Shown piece after piece: positions 17,915 to 27,662 of a DNA stretch of 64,000 nucleotides. The stretch's first letter is position 1, and each line of letters opens with the position of its first letter. The DNA is from JAKVCB01 sp963578605 (GTDB taxonomy: Bacteria; Planctomycetota; Planctomycetia; Pirellulales; Lacipirellulaceae). Where the stretch lies: NCBI GenBank assembly GCA_963578605.1, contig CAUZEA010000008.1, positions 1 to 64,000 on the forward strand, read 5' to 3'. The notes beneath the pieces are model-generated. The model was not told where the DNA came from and did not search any database. It was given only the letters and a program-made list of their open reading frames with translations. A program made the position numbers and the translations under genes.

Positions 17915-18229
17915 GCGGGGTCATCCCTTGCGATGTGTGATCGGTCAATTCTGGCGAATATTTTACCGCCTCCTGAGGGTTGATGCCTGTGGCGAGGACA
18001 CTCGGGTACGCACGGAGGAGGTGGTTGGTGTATGGAAACACGACCTGCGTGGGTTGTCAAGAATTGAACGTGGTCCTGGTCTTTACCGCGTGGTTTTGGT
18101 TGGAAAGGGAAACCTGAGTGGGAAGTTTTGAGTGAGGCAGCTGCTGCGGGAGGCGTGCGGACTTGCTATGATATCGGCGATCGACACCAATCGATCGCCG
18201 GTCGTCCAGTACCCGTTACGGGAAACAGC
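17915..18229. other. Intergenic region upstream of the Hsp70 gene
   Basis: This divergent stretch of about 315 bp between the Ldh gene and the Hsp70 gene should contain both promoters. I see no CIRCE-type inverted repeat and no clear -35/-10 pair. The 34 in-frame codons from 18128 to 18229 could be coding but show no homology to Hsp70. Confidence 0.4.
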
Positions 18230-20164
18230 ATGTCTTATTTTCACCCTGTGGGAATCGATCTCGGTACAACGCTCTCAGCGGCCGCTCTTATCGATCAGGA
18301 GGGTACGTCGAAAATGATTTGCCATGCAGAGGGCAAGACACTTGTGCCCAGCGTGGTCTTTTTCGGTGAAGGTGAAATTCTGGTGGGCGAAGCGGCAAAA
18401 CGGGCTGGTCACCTCAAGCCGAAGCAGGTGGCATATGAGGCCAAGCGGGACATGGGCAAGCCCCACTATCAGCGGCCGATCCGCGGGAAAATGATGCCGT
18501 CGGAGGTGATCCAAAGCTGTATTTTGCGCAAGCTGCGGGCTCAAATTATTGACATCATTGGAGGCTCGCACAAAGCCGTCATCACGGTGCCAGCATATTT
18601 TGATGAAGCCCGTCGTAAAGCAACTGCCGATGCGGGCCAAATCAGCGGGCTTGATGTGCTCGATATTGTGAACGAGCCCACTGCCGCCGCACTCGCGTTC
18701 GGAGAGCAACTCGGCTACATCAATGCGACTGGCGCACCAAGTGATCCGCTCACGCTGATGGTCTACGATCTGGGGGGAGGTACTTTTGACGCCACGGTTG
18801 TACGCCTGGACGAGGGCGAAATCGTGACCCTGGCGACCGATGGTGATTCCGAACTGGGGGGAGTTGATTGGGATTCACGGATTGTGGACTTTCTGTTGGA
18901 AAACTTTCGGCAGCGATTTGCGGATGCTCCCGAGATTGACGAGGCGGGGATGAACCAGGCCCGTGATGCTGCCCAGGCTGCCAAGCATGCGCTGACTGAC
19001 CAGCTGGAAACCAAAATCGTCTTTGACTGTGCCGGTCGGAAGCTCGAAGTCGCGCTGACCCGCAGCGAATTTGAATCTCTCACAGCCAATCTCCTCGAAC
19101 GGACCATGTTTACAACCCGCCAGACACTCAAGGCGGCGGGATTACTTTGGAAGGACGTCGACCGGTTGTTGTTGGTGGGTGGGTCGAGCCGGATGCCAAT
19201 GGTTCGGAGGGCAATGGAGACCATGTCGGGATTAGTGCCGGACGCCAACGTCAGTCCAGACGAAGCGGTTGCCCGCGGCGCAGCGATCTACGCACAGCAC
19301 CTGTTGGCCGTAAAAAATATTCAGAGTTCGGTTCACCAGTTATCGATCACCGACGTCAATGCACACAGTCTGGGAATCGAAGGTATCAATCAAGCAAGCC
19401 TGCGCAAGGAAAACGCAGTCGTTATTCCCAGGAACTCGCCGCTTCCGGTTGAAGTGCATCGCACGTTTGTCACCAAACATGATAATCAACAGTCGATCAA
19501 AGTGCAGTTGCTCGAAGGGGAAAGCACATTGCCCGGTGAGTGCCGTGAATTGGCGACAGCAGCCATCAGGAATTTGCCGCCGGGTAACCCGGCGGGCACC
19601 AAAATTGATGTTGTGTACCGCTTCGATGCGAATGGACGGCTTTCGGTCCGAGCCAAAGTTGAAGGTACGGGTGGGGAAGCACGGATTGAACTGGAGCGGC
19701 TGCGTGGACTTGACGATCAGCGGGTCAACCAGTGGAAGCAGATCATTTCCCTGGATGGTGGGTTTGAGTCGATAGGCAATTCGATGTTCGAAGTCATGGA
19801 CCTTCAAGAATTGTTCGATGAGGCCGATGCGTCGCCATTAGATGAAAAGCCTGACAACAGACCGGCAAAACCGATGTTCGAGCCGGCCGTGCCCTACGGG
19901 GCACCGCAAGCTGCTGCCGACACGCTGCGGGGTGAGGTCAAGGGGCGTCGCGAGGACCAAACCGCAAGTTCCGCTTTGCCCACGCCGAGCGAAGATTCGG
20001 ATACCTCCGACAGCGGTATATTACCACTCGTGATCAGCGTGGTGGGATTTGTCGTTTTTAGCGTGTTGGGTCTGGTGGTTGGATATTACGTGCTGTGCTT
20101 GATCAACCCGGAATCAAACTTCCTGAACTGGGACCTGCCCGGACTCAAACCACCTGTCCAGTAG
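18230..20164 (+). CDS. Membrane-anchored Hsp70 family protein
   Basis: The 644-aa product starts 'MSYFHPVGIDLGTTLSAAAL', the phosphate-1 loop of Hsp70 ATPases. It retains 'VPAYFDEARRKAT', 'NEPTAAALAFG', 'YDLGGGTFDATVV' and 'LLLVGGSSRMPMV'. A beta-type substrate-binding domain follows ('HSLGIEGI', 'VIPRNSPLP', 'VQLLEGES'). A helical lid is largely missing; instead a Pro/Ser-rich linker leads to one membrane segment near residues 600-625 ('VISVVGFVVFSVLGLVVGYY') and a short tail. Canonical DnaK is soluble with no membrane anchor, so this is a specialised, probably inner-membrane chaperone. It is convergent with a gene pair that includes a J-like protein. Confidence 0.88.
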   Translation: MSYFHPVGIDLGTTLSAAALIDQEGTSKMICHAEGKTLVPSVVFFGEGEILVGEAAKRAGHLKPKQVAYEAKRDMGKPHYQRPIRGKMMPSEVIQSCILRKLRAQIIDIIGGSHKAVITVPAYFDEARRKATADAGQISGLDVLDIVNEPTAAALAFGEQLGYINATGAPSDPLTLMVYDLGGGTFDATVVRLDEGEIVTLATDGDSELGGVDWDSRIVDFLLENFRQRFADAPEIDEAGMNQARDAAQAAKHALTDQLETKIVFDCAGRKLEVALTRSEFESLTANLLERTMFTTRQTLKAAGLLWKDVDRLLLVGGSSRMPMVRRAMETMSGLVPDANVSPDEAVARGAAIYAQHLLAVKNIQSSVHQLSITDVNAHSLGIEGINQASLRKENAVVIPRNSPLPVEVHRTFVTKHDNQQSIKVQLLEGESTLPGECRELATAAIRNLPPGNPAGTKIDVVYRFDANGRLSVRAKVEGTGGEARIELERLRGLDDQRVNQWKQIISLDGGFESIGNSMFEVMDLQELFDEADASPLDEKPDNRPAKPMFEPAVPYGAPQAAADTLRGEVKGRREDQTASSALPTPSEDSDTSDSGILPLVISVVGFVVFSVLGLVVGYYVLCLINPESNFLNWDLPGLKPPVQ

Positions 20165-20328
20165 CCGCCGCCCGGTGAAAGTTCGTGAAGGTTTGCATCA
20201 CATGCCTTTTGCTATGGGATGCAGAGCCAGGTTTTGGATCCCAACTTCTGCCAACGTTTATTCATAGCCAGTTGCAGTGGAAGGGAGGTCACCTGAGCCG
20301 AAATTCACAGGCGAGTTGTATACTGCTT

Positions 20329-20904
20329 TTATCCGCCCGGTTGCACTAAAAAAGCAACCTCCTTGCCACCCTCGTACTCGTCGTGAATTCTGGCCAGCTC
20401 CGATTTTTCCATCCACTGCGTGATGTGAGTGCCATCTGCCTGAACCGATTGCAACAGGAGGTAACTGTCGGATTTCGCATCGACGACCGGCATGATGTGC
20501 CAGCCGGCAGGTCGGCCATCGCGTAGCTGGGTTACCGAGACCAGGACCGGCTTTTGCTGTGCCAGGCAGCGATCGATGAACGCGGTCTTTTCCGCGCCGC
20601 TGACAAACGACTTTTGCTCGAATTGAACCTGGGGATATTTCTCGTTGACTGCCTGTGCGACACTCACAAAATTATTCCGTGGTTGTGTTTGGCCATGGCC
20701 CAGATTGATGTCCAGATCAAACTCGTCCTGGAACGTCCGGTAGTCGATGCCTTCGACTCCGGCAGCCCGCAGTAGCATCTCGTAACACGTCGGGAACCAA
20801 CCGGAGTGAGCGCGGCGCTGGTGGACTGCAAACTGCCGCCAGCCGGGGAATGCCGACTTGTCTTCTGTGGAATCGGTGCGGGGTAATTTTTCTGAAGACA
20901 CCAT
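20329..20904 (-). CDS. C39-like papain-fold protein
   Basis: The 191-aa protein has the pattern of papain-fold C39-like peptidases: a Cys in 'SGWFPTCYEMLLRAAG' near residue 40, a His in 'GRPAGWHIMPVVDA' near residue 145, and a following Asp, giving a possible Cys-His-Asp triad. No signal peptide is evident at the N-terminus, which is polar. It starts six bases after the stop of the LamG gene, so it is almost certainly co-transcribed with it. It may process or bind proteins associated with that membrane partner; the target is unknown. C39 proteases often cleave leader peptides, but no precursor or exporter is seen here. Confidence 0.7.
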   Translation of the reverse strand: MVSSEKLPRTDSTEDKSAFPGWRQFAVHQRRAHSGWFPTCYEMLLRAAGVEGIDYRTFQDEFDLDINLGHGQTQPRNNFVSVAQAVNEKYPQVQFEQKSFVSGAEKTAFIDRCLAQQKPVLVSVTQLRDGRPAGWHIMPVVDAKSDSYLLLQSVQADGTHITQWMEKSELARIHDEYEGGKEVAFLVQPGG

Positions 20905-20910
20905 GGCTGG

Positions 20911-23475
20911 TTATTTTTCGTGATCGTACAGCGACTTTACCTCCGCAGCGGACAAGGCCCGGTTGTAGATGCGGACGTCGTCGACTTTTCCAGTGAATCG
21001 AGTTGAGGTTCCCCTGGACCACCAGCGCCGGCCGATGGCGTTTTTACCTGCCACATAATTCTTCACTAGAGAAGCATAATGGCCCGGCTTTTCGTGGGTG
21101 CCCACGTGCACACCATTGAAGTAAGCTTTTGAACCGTTCACATCAAAAGTTGCGACGTGATGCGTCCAGGTGTTTCGGTAATGCCAGACTGGTCCCCAGT
21201 GTATCTGGTCGACTCTAAATTCGGGCGGATCGCCGGCCGGCTGGCCGTTCGAATGAAATCTAAAGCTATTGTTTCCAGAGCCAGCCTGGTGCCCCAGGTT
21301 GATATACGACTCTCCACCCAACTGCTTCCCAACGAACTTATCGGGCCTGACCATGTTTTCTTCATTCAGCCAGATACTCATCGTGATTGCTTTCCAGTCG
21401 TTTACCGGCATGTCGGGTAAAAGAAAATGGCTTCCACTATCACCTACGAACTCCCGGCCGACCAGTCGGGTCACCATTCCCCTCTCCGGGTCTTTGATCC
21501 ATTCCGGATTATTCTGCGGACTCGCATGGCGATCGTTTCCGCTCAGATCATTGGCATCGCGATCAAAGGGGTAATAGGCGACGAGGCCCTTGCGGAGACT
21601 GACGGGCGTTGAAGATGCAGCAACTTCTTGAATCATCCCACTCTCATCCAGCACATATCCCGCTTCTTGAATCCGCTTTTCAAGTCTATTTTTCGCGAGT
21701 CCCTGCCTGTCGTCCACAGCAAGTTCATACCAATGTACGGCTCTAGCTTTGATATGATTCTTGTGCTTTGAAAAACGCGGCGGTGGAGTCAAATTCCACC
21801 AGCGGTCCCCCACTGACTGGGCGTTCTCCAAGTTAGCCTGGCTGTCCAAATCACGCTGGGCAATTTCTGAGATTTCCTCTGAACTGGACGCTGCAAAATA
21901 ACGTAGCCCCTGCTCCCAATCTCCCTGCTCAAAACACCAGTACCTGCCAAGCTCTAAAAGCTGGTCTGAATGATCAGCACCCGGTACTTCAAGCTCCTCA
22001 GCCAGTTTCATCATGGCGTCGTGACGTTTGGATTTACTTCGCGCCTCGCCGGCAAGTTTTCTGAGTTCACGCTGGCGATCTCGGTTTCCGGCGGCCTGTT
22101 TGCTGGCAAGTTCATAAAGTTTGGCAGCTCCGACATAACGATGTTCGCTCTCTGCACGCTCGGCCAGTGGCAAAATCAAGGGTAGGAGTTGGCCTCGCAT
22201 TTGCTGGGCCTCGAGACCACGGTATTTTTTGGAAATTTGTTCCGACCAGGCTTTGACGGCGGTTGCGCGAAGCACCCGGTCATCGACCTTAAACTGTTGG
22301 ACCAGGTCGTCAATGATCTGTGTTGTCAGAGTAGGATCACCGCTTTCTGTGGCAATTTGGATCGCTTTCTCGAGCAGCACAAACCTCGTTGGCGGGTCCT
22401 CTTCTTCGCGGTGGGCTGCGTAGACTTCTTCGGCCAGTGCTTTCATCGCGGCCTGCTTGTCGGGGGTAGGCAGCTCATGGGCACGTTCAAGTCGTGCCCG
22501 GTAAATCGGATTTAAGAGTAGGGATTTTTCCTGCGCCTCTTTGTCGGGTACAACGTGGCGAAGATCGGGGGGCTGACTATCTGGGATTATTGTGCTCGGC
22601 TGCCAGTTCCCGGCAGGTGGTAAATTAAGTTCTGGTTCAACAGTGGGATTCTGGTTTGCAGGTGAGTCGGGATTAACCAGGGTTGTCAGCGGATTTGTCG
22701 TGACAGATGTAAGCGGTGGCAGGTCTTGGTCTGTAAAAGGTTGAGCCGATGACTCATCTGCTATTTTTTGTTCGCTGCGTTGCGCAGAGTTATCGGGATA
22801 TTTTTCCGCCGTGGCGGTTGTCAGCGGCTTTTTCGTGACCGGTACAACCGCTGGCAGCTCTTGGGCCGTCAAAGGTTTAGGTCGCTGCTCAGGAGCTGTT
22901 TTTTGTGCGCCGGGCTGTGCAGAGTTAGCGGGATCTTTTGCAGCCGTGGCAGCCGGTGGGGTAAAGATCCCGATAAAATCGTATCTCGGATTGAATTTAA
23001 CCAGCAACACATAAGCGACCGCCGCCGGCATCGCTACCAGGATGGCAAGATTCAACAGCCTGGTTAGAACCCGAACTTTACGACGCCCTTTTCGTTGCGG
23101 GGTACTTTGCGGTGGGGCGTTGATCTTGATCGATGGTATCTGTGGTGTCGACTCGACAGGCGACGATGCCATTTGTTTGGGAACTGGAGAGAGCGTCGCG
23201 CGCAGCTGCCGGTCGTAGGCGGTTTTCGCTTCAGCGCTGAGCAAGCACAGTCGAGCCTCGGCCAATTCGTTGAGCAACTGTTGGGAAGTCGACGCGTGTG
23301 GGCCTGCAGAAAACGACTTGAGATGTGCCATCTGCCGGTCGGCGGCGTGGGTGATCACATCGGCATCGTCTTCGAACAGCGCCAGTCCGAGCAAACGATA
23401 ATGGTTCACCGGACGTTCGGTCGGAGGAATCCCTAACCATTTGTGGTACGGATCGAATTCGGAGGTCCCGCCCAT
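20911..23475 (-). CDS. Membrane protein with J-like N-terminus and C-terminal LamG domain
   Basis: The product of about 854 aa opens with 'FDPYHKWLGIPPTERP', a module common in planctomycete proteins. Next come 'NHYRLLGLALFEDD' and 'LLNELAEARLCLLSAEAKTAYD', which resemble helices I and IV of a DnaJ domain but lack the HPD motif. A single membrane segment follows near residues 140-160. Then come a Pro/Thr-rich linker with two diverged repeats ('EQRPKPLTAQELPAV' and 'SSAQPFTDQDLPPLT'), a long helical region, and a C-terminal LamG/concanavalin-like domain ('LVAYYPFDRDANDLSGNDRH', 'VDDVRIYNRALS'). ATG 23475 is preferred to TTG 23541. It is co-transcribed with the C39-like gene and faces the Hsp70 gene. 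Confidence 0.8.
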   Translation of the reverse strand: MGGTSEFDPYHKWLGIPPTERPVNHYRLLGLALFEDDADVITHAADRQMAHLKSFSAGPHASTSQQLLNELAEARLCLLSAEAKTAYDRQLRATLSPVPKQMASSPVESTPQIPSIKINAPPQSTPQRKGRRKVRVLTRLLNLAILVAMPAAVAYVLLVKFNPRYDFIGIFTPPAATAAKDPANSAQPGAQKTAPEQRPKPLTAQELPAVVPVTKKPLTTATAEKYPDNSAQRSEQKIADESSAQPFTDQDLPPLTSVTTNPLTTLVNPDSPANQNPTVEPELNLPPAGNWQPSTIIPDSQPPDLRHVVPDKEAQEKSLLLNPIYRARLERAHELPTPDKQAAMKALAEEVYAAHREEEDPPTRFVLLEKAIQIATESGDPTLTTQIIDDLVQQFKVDDRVLRATAVKAWSEQISKKYRGLEAQQMRGQLLPLILPLAERAESEHRYVGAAKLYELASKQAAGNRDRQRELRKLAGEARSKSKRHDAMMKLAEELEVPGADHSDQLLELGRYWCFEQGDWEQGLRYFAASSSEEISEIAQRDLDSQANLENAQSVGDRWWNLTPPPRFSKHKNHIKARAVHWYELAVDDRQGLAKNRLEKRIQEAGYVLDESGMIQEVAASSTPVSLRKGLVAYYPFDRDANDLSGNDRHASPQNNPEWIKDPERGMVTRLVGREFVGDSGSHFLLPDMPVNDWKAITMSIWLNEENMVRPDKFVGKQLGGESYINLGHQAGSGNNSFRFHSNGQPAGDPPEFRVDQIHWGPVWHYRNTWTHHVATFDVNGSKAYFNGVHVGTHEKPGHYASLVKNYVAGKNAIGRRWWSRGTSTRFTGKVDDVRIYNRALSAAEVKSLYDHEK

Positions 23476-23856
23476 GTTGACGCATCCTGAGGGCCCTGTC
23501 GGTGAACCACAGTCGTTAGTTTGATTACCGGTGTTGGCCAACTACACAGGTGAAATTTCAGACGTTTCGGGTTTTACTCGCCGATCGGCCGTTCTGGCAG
23601 ACGACTCAAGAACTTCCCAGACAGATACTTCCACCGCTGGCCCCGTGATTTGCAACAGCCGCGTGACCAAAGGCCTCTCTCTTTTCATCCTACCAGAGAG
23701 TCAAATAAACCGACAGCGTACTTTTGGAAACCTGCCTGATAACTGACTAGGTGTCGACCCTCTTCGGACTGAAAAGACACTGTTAATCGAACCACGGGAT
23801 CTACTTTTTGCACCCGACAAAAAACCGTATGGAACTGAGGACCTATTCCCGAATCA
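23476..23856. other. Intergenic region with no recognised feature
   Basis: About 380 bp separate the LamG gene start from the end of the RraA gene on the same strand. The sequence must carry the LamG-gene promoter. I see no RNA gene, terminator or small open frame with recognisable content. Confidence 0.4.
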
Positions 23857-24567
23857 TCACGACATATGTCCCGAAGTTCGCCGGTTATGCTCTTCCATGA
23901 CTTGGCAAAGGGTGTCGATGTCGAAATCGGGTCCCTGGCAGTAGTCGACGATCGTTTTTTCCGAAGCCAGGAACTTGTGGACAAAAACAAGTAGGTCTTC
24001 CAGCGGGATTTCCTGGGGAATGGTCATCACGCCATGCTCGTCGCCGTGGATCAGGTCACCCGGATGCACGACGAGTGACCCAACCTGGACCGGTTCGTTG
24101 ATTTCGACCCAACGAGTGTGGGCATGTCCGACGACCGCAGCCGGGGCGAAGAGCTGGAAGCCCAACTGCTCGACCTCCGGTAAATCGCGTACGCCCCCAT
24201 TGGTGACGGCGCCCACCACCTCCAGCTGTAACATCAGGCTGGCGGCCACGTCCCCCCAGGCACAGCTTCTGGCCGGCGGATTGTCGAGGTCCTGTGCGAC
24301 CATGACCGTAGGGCTGGGGGATTTTTGGGCCAGTTCCCACACATCGCGCCACGCGACGACCGGCTCACCTTCGGTGGGTGGCTCGGCACCAACCACCTTG
24401 CCGGTGCAGGCATAGCCGATCATGGGGCCCAGCGAAGGGAGTAGCGAGCGGATCGAAGGGTCCATAATCCCCTCGGTGCGGGGGCGAACGTCAAATTTCT
24501 CGATCGCGTCGTAGAGAATCGGTGTGCGGATTCTTGCTAATTCGATAAGGATTTCTTGTTTGGTCAA
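23857..24567 (-). CDS. RraA family protein (aldolase/decarboxylase-like)
   Basis: The intact 236-aa paralogue of the interrupted gene at 7635. It shows 'TPILYDAIEKFDVRPRTEG', 'RSCAWGDVAASLMLQL', the active-site motif TNGGVRD with its Arg and Asp, 'VVGHAHTRW', and 'VHPGDLIHGDEHGVMTIP'. RraA-fold proteins bind a divalent metal through the Asp and include 4-hydroxy-4-methyl-2-oxoglutarate/4-carboxy-4-hydroxy-2-oxoadipate aldolases; others inhibit RNase E. The catabolic setting favours an enzyme. It is separated from the main island by the Hsp70/LamG genes. It may complement the interrupted copy. Confidence 0.85.
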   Translation of the reverse strand: MTKQEILIELARIRTPILYDAIEKFDVRPRTEGIMDPSIRSLLPSLGPMIGYACTGKVVGAEPPTEGEPVVAWRDVWELAQKSPSPTVMVAQDLDNPPARSCAWGDVAASLMLQLEVVGAVTNGGVRDLPEVEQLGFQLFAPAAVVGHAHTRWVEINEPVQVGSLVVHPGDLIHGDEHGVMTIPQEIPLEDLLVFVHKFLASEKTIVDYCQGPDFDIDTLCQVMEEHNRRTSGHMS

Positions 24568-25111
24568 ATTGGTGTCTCCAGTACGCGAAGTTACTCAAGG
24601 TGTTAATCCTGGCGTGTACACGTTTCAGGTGGTGACAATCGCAACACTTACGAAATGCCTTGACAGGTTCAGTATCACGGCTTGAGGCTGGACGCATTAT
24701 GGCGGGGCGTTAATTCGTGCTCAACCTTCTTCGCGACACTGGGAAATTCCTTGTCTGGCAGACAGGTGGACATCAAGCCGGGAGGTGCCGGGGCAATTTT
24801 CCGCACGTTCTTCGATTCGCGAGAAAAGCAGGAGCGAAGAACCGCCTACACGGCATTTGCCAGCGGAAGCGGTAGTGATAGCACTGGCATTGAGAGCCGG
24901 TATTTGGAGTTTCGCTCGCTGGTAACTTTTGACGCCTGGAACGATTTTTTGGATTTCGTAGATTTTAACGGTAGTGTGGGGTTTTGGATGCCGATAAGGT
25001 TCCACAGTACATCGTCCAGGGGGGCCTGAGCCGTTGACGTGCGCTGGCTGTTTGGTCGCGGGTAAGCGTACGCCAATCTGCACTTAAGACCTGCGGAAGG
25101 ATGTCCCTGTG
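24568..25111. other. Intergenic region with no recognised feature
   Basis: About 540 bp lie between two divergent genes. Open frames on both strands here lack recognisable motifs and probably arise by chance. It should carry two promoters; none could be fixed. GGAAGG at 25095-25100 may be the ribosome site for the gene starting at 25112. Confidence 0.45.
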
Positions 25112-26755
25112 ATGAACTTTCCAATTACGACCGGACTGAATTTTCGTGTCGCGTCGACGACACTTCTGGCTGCCCTCTTGGTTAACGGTTACGCCGTTAC
25201 CTACTGCGTGGGCGCAGGATCAAGTGAGACTGCGAATCTGCAATGGAGACGCGGTTTGGTGACGCGGAGCAACGACTCCGTCGCGCCAAGTGCTCGTCCG
25301 AGTCCGCAGATGGTCCGTTGGCAAACGCAGCCTCGTTTTGTGGGCGACAAGCAGCAGCCCGCCCCTCGGGGTTCCTTTTCCGAGGCGGGCGAAAAACGCG
25401 AGACATCACCCGTTCACGCCACCCATTTCACCGACCAGTCGACGGCTGAGCCGAATGGCTTTACGGTCTCGGCCACGGTCAACCAGATTGCACGTCCGGC
25501 GGTAGCCGGTGGGCAACAACGGGGTGTTGAGCAATCGGCAAAAAAACCATTACGGCAATCTTCGGTTGGCCACTTGGCAGATCCGTACGATCCGTTTGAC
25601 GAAGGCCGACTGGTGCACGGCCGCCAAGACCAATTTGCCGGGACCATCGACGAACGTGGACAGGGTCCCCGAATTGATCGGGCGGAACCACTGGAACCGG
25701 TTGCAGGTGGGCAGGTGGTGTTTCAGTCCGACCGAGTCGTGGAAAAGCAGACTGCAGCGGCGGAAACCGACGGCACGGTAGCCATTCAAAGCAGCCTGAA
25801 CCAATACGTGTTAAATAACGGCGAAGAAGTTTTAAAACCAGATGAATACCCATCGGACTTTGACTTGTCATGTCCGAACTGCGATTGCGTGGAATGCTCT
25901 TGCGGAGTATCGCCATGCTGTGATTCAGATCGGTGTGGCTGTGGTGATTCTCGTGGCTGGAGGAACTGGGGTTGGAGTGTGTTTCCCGATACCCGGGAGC
26001 TGGTTCTTTTTGGTGGTGTCCAGGCGTTTAAAGGGCCACTGGATCGAGACCGCGACAGCGGCAACTTTGGCTTCCACGAAGGTTTCAATTGGTCAGCGAA
26101 GTTGCCGTGGTGGTATTCCAGCAGGGTAGGTTACCAGATTGGTTACCAGGCCGTGCACAGCCAGTTACACGGGTCGGAGCAAGGAGAAACGTCGGGCGGG
26201 CATACGCAGAATTTTGTTACAGCCGGTTTGTTCCGTCGGCCCGAGTGCGGCGGTGTGCAGTACGGCATTGTGTGGGACACGTTGCGGGACGACCGCGATC
26301 ACAGCCTCAGCTACCACCAGGTGCGGTCTGAAATTGGGTTGGTGAATCCTTACGGCCGCGAAATTGGTTTTCATGCCACGGTTCATACGAATGACGCGAG
26401 CAGCACGCTGACTCCCTATCACGCGCTCGACCAGTTCTTCTTTTATTACCGCATTCACAGGCAACGGGGTGGCGAACTACGGTTTTTTGGTGGTTGGGCC
26501 CACCAGAACAAGGGTATCGTAGGCGCCGATGGTATTGTGCCACTGAGCGACCGTTGGTCGCTGGCGAGCCAATTCCGCTACTTGATTCCAGAAGAAGATG
26601 CCCTGGGCACGGGCGCGGAACAGGAAGGGTGGAACCTGAGCATGAATCTTGTATGGCACCTTGGATGTCGGGCACGATCTTGTGATGCCAACCGCTATCG
26701 CCCATTGTTTAACGTGGCTGACAACGGGTCACTGATGGTCGACGACCAACCGTAA
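25112..26755 (+). CDS. Probable DUF6666 family exported protein
   Basis: The 547-aa protein begins with a signal-like stretch (hydrophobic 'TTLLAALLVNGYAVTYCVGA'). A long low-complexity Gln/Arg/Pro-rich segment follows. A cysteine cluster lies near residues 253-276 (eight or more Cys in about 25 residues, e.g. CPNCDCVECSC). The C-terminal 260 residues look like an outer-membrane barrel or similar beta-rich domain ('LVLFGGVQAFKGPLDRDRDS', 'GFHEGFNWSAKLPWW'), matching the planctomycete DUF6666 pattern from memory. Alternating aromatic strands and a terminal 'NLSMNLVWHLG' support a beta structure. Likely in the outer envelope; function unknown. ATG 25112 is used rather than GTG 25109. Confidence 0.7.
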   Translation: MNFPITTGLNFRVASTTLLAALLVNGYAVTYCVGAGSSETANLQWRRGLVTRSNDSVAPSARPSPQMVRWQTQPRFVGDKQQPAPRGSFSEAGEKRETSPVHATHFTDQSTAEPNGFTVSATVNQIARPAVAGGQQRGVEQSAKKPLRQSSVGHLADPYDPFDEGRLVHGRQDQFAGTIDERGQGPRIDRAEPLEPVAGGQVVFQSDRVVEKQTAAAETDGTVAIQSSLNQYVLNNGEEVLKPDEYPSDFDLSCPNCDCVECSCGVSPCCDSDRCGCGDSRGWRNWGWSVFPDTRELVLFGGVQAFKGPLDRDRDSGNFGFHEGFNWSAKLPWWYSSRVGYQIGYQAVHSQLHGSEQGETSGGHTQNFVTAGLFRRPECGGVQYGIVWDTLRDDRDHSLSYHQVRSEIGLVNPYGREIGFHATVHTNDASSTLTPYHALDQFFFYYRIHRQRGGELRFFGGWAHQNKGIVGADGIVPLSDRWSLASQFRYLIPEEDALGTGAEQEGWNLSMNLVWHLGCRARSCDANRYRPLFNVADNGSLMVDDQP

Positions 26756-26824
26756 TTCGGCGGTGTTACCGTTGAGCATTTGGTGGAGTTGGCCCGACGT
26801 AAAGCAGCCTGTCGTGACGGTCTG

Positions 26825-27655
26825 CTAAGCGTGTTTCCAGGCGGCGGCCTCCTCACCATCGAGGCGTAACGTCAAGCATTTTGCGCTACCTCCGGCCTTC
26901 ACGAACTCGTCCAGCGGCGTGGCATGAGGTCGGTAGCCTCGTTTTACCAGTTCGGTATGGAGTTGGTCACATCCGGTATTGGTAATGACCTGCTGGCCGA
27001 TAACCACGGCGTTGCAGGCGAATCGTGCCGCTTCGTCCGGACGGACGGCGATCAATTTGGGAATGTGCTCTTGGAGAACGGTACGCGCGTATTCGTCAAA
27101 AGCAGCGGGATAATAGATTGCTTCATCGAAGGCAAGCGGACAAAAACAGGTATCGACGTGGTAGTACTCCGAACGGACAAGTTCCAGGGGAAGGACCCTC
27201 ACTCCGAGGAGGGCACCGATTGCCTGCATCGCTTTAGCATCACTTCGCATTCGGTATCCCGCGTACAGCGTGTCATCGCAAAAGAGTGCGTCACCGGAAC
27301 CTTCGAACGAGGTCTCCTGCGGTGAGTCGAGAACTGTGTAGCCGGTCGATGCAAGCCACCTGCGGAAGTGCGGTTCCTCTCCTTGACGTTGTGGGTGTTT
27401 GAAGCGGGCCACGACGGCCTGTCCACGGTAGATCAAAGCGGCGTTGGCCGTGAATACCAGGTCGGGCAGTCCTTTCACCGGCTGCAACAAGGAGACCCGG
27501 GCTCCCGCCTGCTGTAGTTTGTCGTGTAAAAGGTGCCACTGCGCCATTGCAACGGTGTGATCGGCTTGTCGCTTGGTGTTCATCCACGGGTTGATCTCAT
27601 ACTCAATTCCGTAGTGATTGGGCGGGCACATCAGGATGTGGGGCTGGTTTGTCAC
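26825..27655 (-). CDS. Arginine dihydrolase / DDAH-like amidinotransferase-fold enzyme
   Basis: The 276-aa protein belongs to the guanidino-group modifying superfamily (DDAH, arginine deiminase, ArgZ N-domain). Diagnostic segments: 'HILMCPPNHYGIEYEINPWM', 'GLPDLVFTANAALIYRG', 'SFEGSGDALF', the catalytic His in 'SEYYHVDTCFCPL', and the catalytic Cys in 'GGSAKCLTLRL' near residue 264. The 'INPWM' start is typical of the ArgZ-like branch. It follows the TIGR00300 gene by seven bases on the same strand. That pairing reconstructs the two activities of cyanobacterial ArgZ/AgrE, so the likely reaction is arginine to ornithine plus CO2 and ammonia. Dimethylarginine hydrolysis is the main alternative. 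Confidence 0.85.
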   Translation of the reverse strand: MTNQPHILMCPPNHYGIEYEINPWMNTKRQADHTVAMAQWHLLHDKLQQAGARVSLLQPVKGLPDLVFTANAALIYRGQAVVARFKHPQRQGEEPHFRRWLASTGYTVLDSPQETSFEGSGDALFCDDTLYAGYRMRSDAKAMQAIGALLGVRVLPLELVRSEYYHVDTCFCPLAFDEAIYYPAAFDEYARTVLQEHIPKLIAVRPDEAARFACNAVVIGQQVITNTGCDQLHTELVKRGYRPHATPLDEFVKAGGSAKCLTLRLDGEEAAAWKHA

Positions 27656-27662
27656 GGCATGT

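Noticed and set aside
24721..25083. 120-codon minus-strand frame upstream of the DUF6666 gene
   Set aside because: No motif, no ribosome site, and a competing frame on the other strand. Judged chance.
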